Part shown: one piece after another, positions 53,701 to 61,259 of the stretch | Layout: each line of letters begins with the position of its first letter | How positions within the stretch are numbered: position 1 is the first letter of the stretch | DNA from: an uncultured Desulfobulbus sp. | Lineage (GTDB): Bacteria > Desulfobacterota > Desulfobulbia > Desulfobulbales > Desulfobulbaceae | Assembly: GCF_963664075.1 (NCBI RefSeq) | Contig: NZ_OY760916.1 | Coordinates: forward strand, 841,501 to 905,500 | DNA length: 64,000 nt | Direction: 5' to 3' | Translations under genes and position numbers: made by a program | The notes under the pieces: generated by a model | Databases searched by the model: none | What the model was told of the DNA's origin: nothing | Seen by the model: the letters and a program-made list of their open reading frames with translations, nothing else

Positions 53701-56018
53701 GCTCCAATGATGGCATGCTGCACGCCTTTTGGGCTACGGACGCAGGGCTTGGTAAAGAACTTTTTGCCTACGTTCCGAATCTGGTGTTCCCCAACCTTCG
53801 AGAACTTGCTGATCCAGCCTATGACCATTATTTCTATGTGGACAATACTCCCGATACCCAGGAAATGGGGACGAAAACATACCTGGTTGGTGGTGCAGGC
53901 AAAGGTGGGAAAGGGTACTATTGTTTGGATATCACTGGGGTATTGACATCAGGGACAACGCGAACATCAACAGTTGCCACAGAAGCCGACCTGGCTTCAC
54001 GGGTGAAGTGGGAGTTCCCGCGACAGGCGCTGGCCACCGGATCGACCTACACCTTCTCCAGCGGAACAACGGCTGACCGTATTACTGACAGCGCCAATGG
54101 TTTTAGTGCTGCTCTTTATTCTGTCGGTCAAAAGATTTCGGTCTCTGGAGCAGGCGCCAATGATGGCGTTTACACGGTGACGGCAGTTGATGCTTCAGGA
54201 GGGTATATTGAAATCAGTGCGGGAAGCCTGACCACCGGAGTCGGGAATAATAACACCGTAACCCTCAATGAGGTGCTGTTATCGGGCAATAGCTTTACCT
54301 TTCTTTCTAATTCCGGCATCGGTGAAATCCACGACAGTAACAAAGGATTTAGTCCGTCCATTTTTAGTATCGGCCAGGTTATTTCAGTGGTCGGAGCCAA
54401 TTATGCGGATGGAACCATTGGGGGGACGAATGACGGCCAGTATAAAATTACCTATGTGGATCCCACCGGGGCCTTTATTAAAGTGTCGACGAATTTGATC
54501 ACCGGTTATGGTGATGGAAAGAATGTGACCTTCACCAAAGCAATCAGCGACCCCCACATGGGATATTCGTTTAGTAAGGCGTATTTTGTCAAGACCAACG
54601 ACATCAGTATTGGCAGTGGTGATTTACAGGGCTGGGTTGTTATTTTTGGAAATGGATATGCTTCCGAAAGTGGTACCGCCAGTCTTTATATTGTCAATCC
54701 AGAAACTGGTGCCCTGATCAAGCGTATTGATACCAATGTCGGGCCGTTTAACGGGCTGTCGTCGCCCAATGCCATTGACGTCGATAATGATATCAAGGTT
54801 GATTATGTCTATGCTGGTGATTTGTTGGGCAATATGTGGAAATTCGACCTGAGTTCATCGAATTCAGCAGACTGGCAGGTGGCCTACTGTGATAGTGGAA
54901 GCGCGACGGATCATTGCAAGGATACCGTTTCCGGGATGATTCCCAAACCACTGTTTGCAGGTCTCAGTAATCAGCCGATAACCGGAGCACCAGATATCAA
55001 GCGCAGTCAAACCGGCGAAGGGTATATGGTTATCTTTGGCACCGGGAAATATATGGGAGATACTGATTTGAATACGACCGATATTCAGTCTCTCTACGGT
55101 ATTTGGGATTGGGCTCCCGATGCGCTTGATTCCGGGTATAATGGTGCCCGAGTCGACGTGGGGACAACGATTCCTAAAACCGCGACCTTGTCGAACTGGC
55201 CAGCAACCCACACCTTGCTTGTTCAGGTGGCATGGGAGGAAGGAGTTACAACGGAAGATACCAATAAAAATGGTGTTTTGGATTCTGGTGAAGACACAGA
55301 TGGCGACGGTGTGTTGGATGAGTACTCCTATTACCGGAACATTTCCAATTATGCCGGAGATTGGGCAATGGTTGCCACCAATGACTCAACCTGCCCCCTT
55401 TCCTATAAAGGCAAAGATATAAACGGCGATGGCAGTATTAATGATGAGGATCTTGTCCCTGTATCCAATGTTGGTTGGGTCTTCGATCTGCCGAGCATAA
55501 TAGATCTCACCGGTGATGGCATTGATAATGATAAAGATGGATTCCCCGATGAATCCGGGGAGCGAATTCCTGGCGAACGCATGGTTAATGATACCCTGAT
55601 TCGTGATGGCCGAGCGATTATGATCTCGTTTGGGGTGACAGGAACTCGTTGTAATGCCGGTGCCTATTCATTTTTGAATGAACGTGACGCAGACACCGGA
55701 GGGATGACCGCCTATGCGATTTATGACCTGAATGGTGATGGAGTGATCGACGCTGATGATGGAGTCCTCATACAGGCCCCCTATGATGTAAATGGAGATG
55801 GTCGGGTGGATGCCGACGATGTCATCATGGCCTACCCCTCCGATATTGCCTACGAGGGGCGTTTGTACAACCCGGCTATCCTTCGGGAAAGTGGTGCTTA
55901 CGATTCTGATAAAAACACTACAGAAACTAAATATATGAGCTCTTCAAGTGGTAATATTCAAACGGTAAAAGAAAAAGCGGAAAGACGCGGTTTTTCTTAC
56001 TGGCAGCAGATGGAATGA
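44733..56018 (+). CDS. pilY1: Giant PilY1-type tip adhesin with Calx-beta array, VWA and propeller
   Basis: 3761 residues, about three times a usual PilY1. Start at ATG 44733 (MKKLATLYRF), which gives a 27-residue signal peptide ending VVQA; the open frame upstream only overlaps pilX. Domains: a degenerate Calx-beta (about 28-160); twelve near-identical 115-residue Calx-beta repeats (161-1540); three diverged repeats (1541 to about 1880); a repeat-like bridge; a VWA domain with MIDAS DDSGSMD at about 2183 and MTDG near 2682; the PilY1 propeller from about 2985 (LYVGSNDGMLHAFW) with the calcium loop DVDNDIKVD at about 3348; and terminal DLNGDGVIDADDG-type calcium loops near 3670. It probably sits at the pilus tip, binds calcium and mediates adhesion. 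The long array would act as a calcium-stiffened stalk. Confidence 0.93.
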   Translation: MKKLATLYRFLVCALFATVIQTSVVQAAPYTFSVSAGTSGTTVAEGTTSQVVTVAISPTVAAGDEIQISYKTNNGTAIGNVDYFEITSGVLTFNATSASVQEIALTTIADGIVENDEKLTVQVLNPVVQQGTNTVSWGGAVDTEITITSSDAATVTLSNVTPSAVEGANLEYQVDLSKKASEDVVITYTIVGSGSDVAEASDYSSSGSVTIPAGTQSASLLVAVDDDVIVENSEELTVTLSGVSSGVSAVSLGASVSATGTLVDNDSAVVDLVSVTSSAVEGANLAYQVDLSQQASEDVVVTYTIAGSGSDVAEASDYSSSGSVTIPAGTQSASLLVAVDDDVIVENSEELTVTLSGVSSGVSAVSLGASVSATGTLVDNDSAVVDLVSVTPSAVEGANLEYQVDLSKKASEDVVITYTIVGSGSDVAEASDYSSSGSVTIPAGTQSASLLVAVDDDVIVENSEELTVTLSGVSSGVSAVSLGASVSATGTLVDNDSAVVDLVSVTSSAVEGANLAYQVDLSQQASEDVVVTYTIAGSGSDVAEASDYSSSGSVTIPAGTQSASLLVAVDDDVIVENSEELTVTLSGVSSGVSAVGLGASVSATGTLVDNDSAVVDLVSVTPSAVEGANLAYQVDLSQQASEDVVVTYTIAGSGSDVAEASDYSSSGSVTIPAGTQSASLLVAVDDDVIVENSEELTVTLSGVSSGVSAVGLGASVSATGTLVDNDSAMVDLVSVTPSAVEGANLAYQVDLSQQASEDVVVTYTIAGSGSDVAEASDYSSSGSVTIPAGTQSASLLVAVDDDVIVENSEELTVTLSGVSSGISAVGLGASVSATGTLVDNDSAMVDLVSVTPSAVEGANLAYQVDLSQQASEDVVVTYTIAGSGSDVAEASDYSSSGSVTIPAGTQSASLLVAVLDDVIVENSEELTVTLSGVSGVVTAVSLGASLSATGTLVDNDSAVVDLVSVTTSAVEGTNLEYQVDLSQKASEDVIVSYSIVGSGSDVAEASDYTSAGSVTIAAGTQSASILIGVVDDLIVENSEELTITLDSVNSSVSAVSLGTSLSATGTLVDNDSAVVDLSGVTTSAVEGSNLAYQVDLSQKASEDVIVSYSIVGSGSDVAEASDYTSAGSVTIAAGTQSASILIGVVDDLIVENSEELTITLDSVNSIVSAVSLGTSLSATGTLVDNDSAVVDLSGVTTSAVEGSNLAYQVDLSQKASEDVIVSYSIVGSGSDVAEASDYTSGGSVTIAAGTQSASILIGVVDDLIVENSEELTITLDSVNSIVSAVSLGTSLSATGTLVDNDSAVVDLSGVTTSAVEGSNLAYQVDLSQKASEDVIVSYSIVGSGSDVAEASDYTSAGSVTIAAGTQSASILIGVVDDLIVENSEELTITLDSVSGSVSAVGLGTSVSATGTLVDNDSAVVDLSGVTTSAVEGTNLEYQVDLSYKASEDVVVTYTIAGSGSDAAEASDYSSSGSVTITAGTQSGIFQVAVSDDAIVENSEELTVTLSGVSSGVSAIGLGSSLIATGTLVDNDTAEVALYLVHGSEVEGSGTDLEYQIDLSHQTSEDVTVTYTIAGYGSDGAEPVDYLSSGTVTISAGSMSVPVLIAVVDDLIAENTEGLVVTLSGVSTVLPVSLGTSISAYGSIWDNDSSEVTLIGVNTSDDEGKLLEYKLVLSNEVSEDVVVNFSTSPSGVDGAEPTDYLSVANVTVAAGSKEKAFTIGLVDDAIAENTEEFTLSVSLVSSAVSSVVAGASVTAPGTILDNDTAELSIDDVSVYEDAGMATFTITSSRAVSPTAHIYFDINTADGTAVAGDDYTAIVTATGDITNGTTTTVVVSILTDNDTVEQDETYTVELSNLSGVPANFVKDIGAGEILNDDFLVTLTWDPTFGNLVETTALGVVPSTGDLQALVYPMNSSPAFLATATVPCPNGLTHHTQDHHVSDFLVDGVSQAAAVLQPSFPHTLSNITSNHTIEARFTSYIDFTVHTNGYVNTTSGSIATGSTDSIEVKAGDTLTVTAVPDTGFHIAQVLVDGVSVGHPEVYAFENWENADATYEVSFDINTFTLKPVSNYNTIFEDAAETVVATEANVDWHTDKSFFVNMDDTAHAVYGILVDNISYPFPASGVTVNYTGFSLTNHGGDNIEVKFTSVEASHRLEVQDYDTSPIADTPLDATLRPKPASIMFVLDDSGSMDWEITTSGSNGLFNSKYYVYSYPDTNRARVYGDVSLEAANDHDEWRSQFFGVNKMFYNPVVTYVPWPTFTGTPTSQLPAVATDGLAHANIYRPRLHPWHSQDCTDAIDLANGVTTANINNCDNSTQDLHTFPMDDVFLEFVDNSSAIIVDNTSSGFSSSGDWDTATNNEMYGSNYLYTLKGSAEDEAIWSFSPSITEKHTVYARWVDTSQRENITYKISSASLASDVFVTVDQSKHGGEWISLGEYSFTAGVTVTVSFKDNYGSRSSSCADAVKIVPGSDALTIINAHYFTWDDADGNGEIKYTDSDADGQLDQSETISEDIYLVNLTNPIQYYKVLNNAQPVSGSNLQKVAAASLPSTVKTFASPTAADAWELERQNWADWFSYYRKRTLAATGAVARVIDQMEDVEVGIRTINYSSIYGISQAVLPVNVSGEVDQTNVLLEKLYAFQVGSYGTPLRRGLQAVGRYYDDTDTYTGGIGVSPYNAKEDGDECKQVFAILMTDGYWNGGDPGVGNVDGNNGTPYADGYSNTLADVAMYYFENDLSSMDDLVPDGIHNHQHMVTYTVSFGVYGSLNPADFDLINGPYPTWLSPWTGDAQKIDDMWHAAVNGRGKYMSASRPDELVDSLLEIMNDIGTRVGSGASVSVNGDEMYESINSTVRMYQTTYNSGDWHGDLKSYKVDTTTGDVLTNTPVWSAEEQLAAKLTTSGAGHVNRIIATYTGETGVPFRWGNLTTLQRAQLYPHFIASTSTTLTGEDVVNYLRGYKAYETSASTGEFRERDASHPIGDVIHSLARFEDDVLYVGSNDGMLHAFWATDAGLGKELFAYVPNLVFPNLRELADPAYDHYFYVDNTPDTQEMGTKTYLVGGAGKGGKGYYCLDITGVLTSGTTRTSTVATEADLASRVKWEFPRQALATGSTYTFSSGTTADRITDSANGFSAALYSVGQKISVSGAGANDGVYTVTAVDASGGYIEISAGSLTTGVGNNNTVTLNEVLLSGNSFTFLSNSGIGEIHDSNKGFSPSIFSIGQVISVVGANYADGTIGGTNDGQYKITYVDPTGAFIKVSTNLITGYGDGKNVTFTKAISDPHMGYSFSKAYFVKTNDISIGSGDLQGWVVIFGNGYASESGTASLYIVNPETGALIKRIDTNVGPFNGLSSPNAIDVDNDIKVDYVYAGDLLGNMWKFDLSSSNSADWQVAYCDSGSATDHCKDTVSGMIPKPLFAGLSNQPITGAPDIKRSQTGEGYMVIFGTGKYMGDTDLNTTDIQSLYGIWDWAPDALDSGYNGARVDVGTTIPKTATLSNWPATHTLLVQVAWEEGVTTEDTNKNGVLDSGEDTDGDGVLDEYSYYRNISNYAGDWAMVATNDSTCPLSYKGKDINGDGSINDEDLVPVSNVGWVFDLPSIIDLTGDGIDNDKDGFPDESGERIPGERMVNDTLIRDGRAIMISFGVTGTRCNAGAYSFLNERDADTGGMTAYAIYDLNGDGVIDADDGVLIQAPYDVNGDGRVDADDVIMAYPSDIAYEGRLYNPAILRESGAYDSDKNTTETKYMSSSSGNIQTVKEKAERRGFSYWQQME
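45213..49352 (+). repeat. Tandem array of 12 x 345-bp Calx-beta repeats
   Basis: Twelve in-frame units of exactly 345 bases (115 residues) starting at 45213. Units 1 and 3, and 2 and 4, are nearly identical, so a 690-bp pair was duplicated. Units 5-7 are a second homogenised block, units 8-11 a third, and unit 12 is hybrid. All share GTLVDNDSA at the unit boundary. High nucleotide identity points to recent unequal recombination or gene conversion; assemblies may collapse this region. Confidence 0.95.
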
Positions 56019-56049
56019 TGCTGCCTGTTACTTTCTTTACGGGGGAACC

Positions 56050-56469
56050 ATGAAAACATATAAACGCAGTTCTTGGTTTTGGGTGTTTTTTGTCACGCAA
56101 ATGTTGATGCTATCCTGCGCAATCGTTTGGGCAGAAGGGCTTGGTGAGGAAGAGGCGGCCAGGATCTATAACCTGCCACATGGCCGGATTGATAGTGTAG
56201 GAACTGATTTTGTCATTATTGATGATCTTGTTTATTCGCTCTCTGGTGCGCAGGTGTATACCTCGTCAGGCTTTTTGACCAATATATCTTCCTTGCAAAA
56301 AGGGGAGTATGTTGCCTATGAGCAAGAGCATGGCAAGATTAAAATCTATGCGGTAGATGAGATTGAAGAGCGTCCTCAATCATCTGCTGTCTCCAGTTCT
56401 GCTGCAGCGGCGTCGAAAGATCCCGGAGAGACCGTGATTCGCCAAGTGGATGGAGTCTGGAAAAATTAA
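56050..56469 (+). CDS. Small secreted protein after pilY1 (PilY2-position)
   Basis: 139 residues; no family recognised. An N-terminal helix with a cleavable signal (WVFFVTQMLMLSCAIVWA) and a compact domain (HGRIDSVGTDFVIIDDLVYSL) of possible OB/SH3-like strands, then a Ser/Ala-rich tail. It follows pilY1 by 31 bases with its own GGGGGA site. In Pseudomonas a small pilY2 gene takes the same place, so a role in tip assembly is plausible, though sequence similarity is not evident. Confidence 0.65.
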   Translation: MKTYKRSSWFWVFFVTQMLMLSCAIVWAEGLGEEEAARIYNLPHGRIDSVGTDFVIIDDLVYSLSGAQVYTSSGFLTNISSLQKGEYVAYEQEHGKIKIYAVDEIEERPQSSAVSSSAAAASKDPGETVIRQVDGVWKN

Positions 56470-56558
56470 GAGGTTGCGCTGGATAAAACTTAGGGGGAAA
56501 CTCGGGACCTTTCCCGTAAAGGAACTCAAGTCTCTCTATTAAAAATCCGTTGTACTAC

Positions 56559-56601
56559 AGCCGCGGCATCTGGCAAGCTCAGATGTCGCGGCTTTTTTTT
56601 T
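56559..56601 (+). terminator. Intrinsic terminator of the pilus operon
   Basis: AGCCGCGGCATCTG (56559-56572) pairs with CAGATGTCGCGGCT (56580-56593) with one wobble pair, followed by eight to nine T. Confidence 0.92.
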
Positions 56602-56881
56602 GTGTCAAAGCAGAGAGCTGTGAATCTGCGCATGCATTTTAAGATTGTTTCTCGTAAAAAGCCCTGAGAACGACGTGCCGATCTTCGTAAACTATCGATT
56701 TCACAATGTGTGCTTTCTCGGCTTCTGACGTTTTACGAATTTATCAAAAAATCATTAATTTGTTATTTTTTTTGATTTTCCGTTACAAATATGTTTTACA
56801 TGCTGTGGGCTGTGTAGGGCAAAATGCTGAATGGTCAACGGAAAGCTCAATGAATCCCATGGAATGAATAAAAATAATTTT

Positions 56882-56898
56882 TTGGCATAGGAATTGTT
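56882..56898 (+). promoter_or_regulatory. Sigma-54 promoter of glnK1-amtB1
   Basis: TTGGCAT (56882-56888), AGGAA, TTGT (56894-56897): GG and GT are 10 bases apart, with T instead of C in the -12 box. Leader length to glnK1 would be about 210 bases. Confidence 0.75.
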
Positions 56899-57045
56899 TA
56901 ATGTTGGGTTCAACGGTTGCAAAAATGTAGATTGTTCAACGAATGTGGAATCCGAGGGGGATGCGGTACATGAAACTTAATACGAGATAATGTTTGGATG
57001 TTCGTTGCGGAGAAAAAGTGATTGTTGCCGCTGTACAGGGGGTAG

Positions 57046-57456
<411 letters not shown>

Positions 57457-57470
57457 TAGGAGGGAGAAAA

Positions 57471-58859
57471 GTGAAAAATAAATTTACCTTGGGGTTTCTG
57501 CTGGTTCTGATTGGGGTGGCATTTGCGCTGCCCGCTTTTGCAGCTGATCCGGTTCCGGCAAAGGGTGATACGGCCTGGATGATTGTGGCGACGTTGCTGG
57601 TTACCTTGATGACAATCCCCGGACTGGCACTTTTTTATGGTGGTCTGGTTCGTTCTAAAAATATGCTTTCCGTGCTCATGCAGGTGTTTACCGTCTTTTG
57701 CCTGTGTATCGTTTTGTGGGTATTGTACGGATACTCTGTGGCGTTCACAGAAGGCAATGCCTTCTTTGGCGGTTTTTCCAAGATCCTCTTGAAGGGTGTT
57801 GGGGTGGAGTCGGTGGCTGGCACCTTCAGTAAAGGGGTGGTTATTCCTGAGTTGATCTATGTTTTTTTTCAGGCAACCTTTGCAGCTATTACCCCGGCGC
57901 TGATTGTTGGCGCCTTTGCTGAGCGTATGAAGTTTTCCGCAGTTCTTGCTTTTATTGCGCTCTGGTTCACCTTTGCCTATCTGCCGGTTGCCCATATGGT
58001 CTGGTTCTGGGCAGGTCCTGATGCCTATACCAGTGCTGCCGCGGCTGAGAAAATGAATGCAACTGCTGGCTTTCTCTTTCAGAAGGGGGCTATCGACTTT
58101 GCTGGTGGTACCGTTGTTCATATAAACGCGGCCATTGCCGGATTGATTGGTGCGTATATGGTTGGTAAGCGTGTCGGTTATGGGCGTGAATCCATGGCGC
58201 CGCATAGTTTGACCATGACCATGATTGGTGCTTGTCTCTTGTGGGTAGGCTGGTTCGGTTTTAATGCTGGTTCTAATCTCGAGTCCACTGGGCTTGCCTG
58301 TCTGGCTTTCGGTAATACCATGCTGGCGACGGCTGCTGCTGCGCTCTCTTGGACCTTTACCGAGTGGATGTTGAAAGGGAAGCCTTCTATGCTTGGTGCG
58401 GCTTCCGGTGCTGTTGCCGGTCTGGTTGCGGTTACTCCTGCCTGTGGGTGGGTTGGAATTGGTGGAGCCCTTGTGATTGGCTTGGCTGCAGGTGTTGTTT
58501 GTCTGTGGGGCGTCAATGGGCTTAAGCGGATACTTGGTGCAGATGATGCGCTTGATGTTTTTGGTGTCCACGGTGTAGGTGGTATTCTTGGTGCCCTGTT
58601 GACAGGTATTTTTGCTGATCCTAAGCTGGGTGGTGTGGGTATCTGGGATTATGTTACCGATTCTGTTGCTGAATACTCAATCTCCGGTCAGATGATGAGT
58701 CAGATCTGGGGAATTGGTACCACCGTTGTCTGGTCTGCTGTGGTCTCGATTGTCGCCTATAAGTTGGTCGATATGACTATTGGTCTTCGTGTCACTGAAG
58801 AGGAAGAGCGCGAAGGATTGGATACGATCAGTCACGGAGAGTCTGCTTACAATAGCTGA
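57471..58859 (+). CDS. amtB: Ammonium transporter AmtB (copy 1)
   Basis: 462 residues from GTG 57471 with AGGAGGG ten bases upstream. An N-terminal signal-like helix precedes the eleven AmtB helices. The twin-histidine pore is intact: LPVAHMVWFW (first His) and VFGVHGVGGILGA (second His). FYGGLVRSKN and IDFAGGTVVHI are canonical. It takes up ammonium and is gated by GlnK1. Confidence 0.96.
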   Translation: MKNKFTLGFLLVLIGVAFALPAFAADPVPAKGDTAWMIVATLLVTLMTIPGLALFYGGLVRSKNMLSVLMQVFTVFCLCIVLWVLYGYSVAFTEGNAFFGGFSKILLKGVGVESVAGTFSKGVVIPELIYVFFQATFAAITPALIVGAFAERMKFSAVLAFIALWFTFAYLPVAHMVWFWAGPDAYTSAAAAEKMNATAGFLFQKGAIDFAGGTVVHINAAIAGLIGAYMVGKRVGYGRESMAPHSLTMTMIGACLLWVGWFGFNAGSNLESTGLACLAFGNTMLATAAAALSWTFTEWMLKGKPSMLGAASGAVAGLVAVTPACGWVGIGGALVIGLAAGVVCLWGVNGLKRILGADDALDVFGVHGVGGILGALLTGIFADPKLGGVGIWDYVTDSVAEYSISGQMMSQIWGIGTTVVWSAVVSIVAYKLVDMTIGLRVTEEEEREGLDTISHGESAYNS

Positions 58860-58886
58860 TACGTAAATATTCTAGCTTGCAGTGCT

Positions 58887-58921
58887 GGGCCTTTGGGGTG
58901 TTCCCTAAAGGCCCATTTTTT
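58887..58921 (+). terminator. Intrinsic terminator after amtB1
   Basis: GGGCCTTT (58887-58894) pairs with AAAGGCCC (58907-58914), loop of 12, followed by A and at least six T. Confidence 0.85.
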
Positions 58922-58954
58922 ATGTTTTTTTTGGGGGGCTTGCTTGTTCAGGTT

Positions 58955-59135
58955 GCACCGATGTCGCGGGCATGGCCACGCTCCTACCTCCGGTGCGGCT
59001 GTAAGTTTTTATGATGTCGATGAAATATTTGTTTTGTCATGCCTTTTTTTGACCAGGTTATCGTCCCATTTTCTCTCTCTGGGGTTCGTGAGGTTGCAGA
59101 GAACTCGGGATGTAGGAGACGCGCCTTGCCCGCGA
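58955..59135. repeat. Inverted pair of REP-like elements (TCGCGGGC...CTCCTAC type)
   Basis: Copy one is TCGCGGGCATGGCCACGCTCCTAC (58964-58987, given here in two halves: TCGCGGGCATGG and CCACGCTCCTAC), flanked by GCACCG/CGGTGC (58955-58960, 58991-58996). Copy two is the inverse, GTAGGAGACGCG then CCTTGCCCGCGA (59112-59135). GTAGGAG...CGCGA palindromes are well known REP units in Pseudomonas and elsewhere. Confidence 0.65.
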
Positions 59136-59468
59136 CCAGGAAGTGCGGGGAGGAAGGGTTGTGTTCAATTTTGTAGAAAAAAGACAAATATGTCCATTTT
59201 CCGGGTTTTGTGATCCTTGCTGTGGCTGGTTTGCGACAGGCTGGGAGGGGCGTTTGTTGACATTGAGAGAAGAGGTGATTGTTTTATGTGGCTGTATTTA
59301 CGTGGTAAATTTTTATTCTCCTGGAATACTTCAAAAATGTAATATTAAATTGTAAATGGTTGCAAAATTGAGTGTATAATTTCATGATTTTGAGTGCCTT
59401 TGTAATTGCCAATCTTGATATTAAGGATAACTGGCTGAATTAAATATGTTTTAATATAAAAAAATATC

Positions 59469-59485
59469 CTGGCACGCAGTGTGCT
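59469..59485 (+). promoter_or_regulatory. Sigma-54 promoter of glnK2-amtB2
   Basis: CTGGCACG (59469-59476), four bases, GTGCT (59481-59485): GG and GC are 10 bases apart, a strong -24/-12 match. Leader to glnK2 would be about 55 bases. Confidence 0.88.
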
Positions 59486-59551
59486 TTGTAAGGCCATTAT
59501 CAATGAGTTTTGTCTACGTGCTTCGCACATAATGATCCTGGAGGAAAGAAG

Positions 59552-59890
59552 ATGAAAAAAGTTGAGGCAGTCATCAAGCCGTTCAAGCTTGAAGCTCTGA
59601 AAGAGGGCTTGGCGGACTTGGGTATCACTGGCATGACCGTCAGTGAAGTGAAAGGATTCGGTCGTCAGAAAGGGCATACAGAGATTTACCGTGGTGCTGA
59701 ATATGTTGTCGAATTCATACCTAAAATTAAAGTTGAAGTCGTGATTTCCGCAGACCTTGTCGATCAGGTTGTTGCTAAAATTATGGAAAGCGTGAAAACC
59801 GGTAAAATTGGTGATGGAAAAATCTTTGTTACATCGGTTGATAACATTTATCGCATCCGTACCGGTGAGACCGACAAAGAGGCAATTTAA
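59552..59890 (+). CDS. glnK: PII nitrogen regulatory protein GlnK (copy 2)
   Basis: 112 residues from ATG 59552 with GGAGG at 59540-59544; the frame before it has no ribosome site. T-loop [15 protein letters not shown] and [10 protein letters not shown] are conserved. It differs from copy 1 in several surface positions and is paired with amtB2, so each transporter probably has its own PII partner. Confidence 0.95.
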   Translation: MKKVEAVIKPFKLEALKEGLADLGITGMTVSEVKGFGRQKGHTEIYRGAEYVVEFIPKIKVEVVISADLVDQVVAKIMESVKTGKIGDGKIFVTSVDNIYRIRTGETDKEAI

Positions 59891-59930
59891 TCATCTCGTA
59901 AAGAGTAGACATATGAATGGGGGTAGATCC

Positions 59931-61259
59931 ATGAAAAAAAGAAGTGCAATATTTGCGTTACTGGTGCTCGCCTTGCCTGTGGTGGGCTTATGTGCGGAAG
60001 AAGCTGCACCGACACTCGCCAGCAACAAAGCGGCAATCGATGGTGTGCAGACAAACCTCAACTATGTATGGACCTTGGTGGCAGCTGCGTTAGTTTTCTT
60101 TATGCAGGCTGGTTTTGCCATGGTTGAATCCGGTTTCACCCGTGCGAAGAGTGCTGTCAATATCATGATGAAAAACCTGATGGACTTCTCCATTGGCTCG
60201 ATTGCTTTCTGGGCGGTTGGTTTTGGTATCATGTTTGGTGTGAACAAGACCGGTTGGTTTGGTACATCAGACTTTTTCCTTTCCGGTTGGGGCGGGCCTG
60301 GTTCCGACGCCTGGGTTCTGGCCTTCTGGATGTTCCAGGTCGTGTTTGCTGGTACTGCGGCTACCATTGTATCTGGTGCCGTGGCTGAGCGCACAAAGTT
60401 CACTGCCTATCTGATTTACTCTGTCACCATCTGTGCCTTTATCTACCCGGTGTTCGGTTCCTGGGCTTGGGGAAGTTTGCTGAACGGTAGCGGTTGGTTA
60501 GAAGGGCTTGGGTTTATTGACTTTGCTGGTTCAACAGTTGTTCACTCTGTTGGTGGCTGGTGTGCGCTGGCTGGAGCGATTGTCCTTGGGCCCCGTATCG
60601 GTAAGTATGGCCCTAAGGGAGAAGTTCGCGCCATTCCCGGTCACAATATCCCCATGGCAGCCGCTGGTGTCTTTATCCTCTGGCTCGGTTGGTTCGGATT
60701 TAACCCCGGTTCCACCACTACGGGTGACTCCTCCATCGCTATGATCTTTGTGACCACCAATCTCTCTGCTGCCGGTGGTGCGATTGCGGCCATGTTTACC
60801 TCTTGGATTATGTTCAAAAAACCTGATATCGGTATGAGCTTGAACGGTGCGCTGGCTGGTCTGGTTGGTATCACCGCGGGTTGTGCCAATGTTTCCCCTT
60901 CTAGCTCCATTCTGATTGGTCTGATTGCAGGTGTTATTGTTGTCCTCTCGGTTGTTGCCCTTGATAGAATGCATATTGACGATCCGGTTGGTGCTGTATC
61001 TGTACATGGTGTCTGTGGTGCCTGGGGTACCCTGGCAGCTGGGCTGTTCAACATGGAAGGTGTAACCGCCAAGATTATTGGTGTGCAGTTGGCCGGTATC
61101 GGAGCAGCCTTTGTCTGGGCCTTTGGTGTTTCCTTTATTCTCTTCAAGGTTATCGATTCTGTCATTGGAATGCGAGTTTCCGAGGAAGAGGAGATGATTG
61201 GTGTGGATATTGCTGAGCACGGTGCTCATGCCTACAACGATTTCCAGACTCTAAACTAA
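59931..61259 (+). CDS. amtB: Ammonium transporter family protein (copy 2), variant twin-His site
   Basis: 442 residues from ATG 59931 (GGGGGTAG upstream); the longer open frame only overlaps glnK2. N-terminal signal peptide (LVLALPVVGLCA), then eleven helices. At the place of the first pore histidine the sequence reads YPVFGSWAWG, without His, while the second (VSVHGVCGAWG) is kept. AMTs without the first His occur in some families, e.g. fungal Mep1-type. Transport properties may therefore differ from copy 1, or it may act partly as a sensor. Confidence 0.92.
   Translation: MKKRSAIFALLVLALPVVGLCAEEAAPTLASNKAAIDGVQTNLNYVWTLVAAALVFFMQAGFAMVESGFTRAKSAVNIMMKNLMDFSIGSIAFWAVGFGIMFGVNKTGWFGTSDFFLSGWGGPGSDAWVLAFWMFQVVFAGTAATIVSGAVAERTKFTAYLIYSVTICAFIYPVFGSWAWGSLLNGSGWLEGLGFIDFAGSTVVHSVGGWCALAGAIVLGPRIGKYGPKGEVRAIPGHNIPMAAAGVFILWLGWFGFNPGSTTTGDSSIAMIFVTTNLSAAGGAIAAMFTSWIMFKKPDIGMSLNGALAGLVGITAGCANVSPSSSILIGLIAGVIVVLSVVALDRMHIDDPVGAVSVHGVCGAWGTLAAGLFNMEGVTAKIIGVQLAGIGAAFVWAFGVSFILFKVIDSVIGMRVSEEEEMIGVDIAEHGAHAYNDFQTLN

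Larger units (their letters stand above)
58860..59551. other. 690-base region between the two glnK-amtB operons
   Basis: No gene is supported. It holds the amtB1 terminator, an inverted pair of REP-like elements (58955-59135) and the sigma-54 promoter of glnK2. Apparent open frames cover the REP sequences and have no ribosome sites. Confidence 0.7.
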
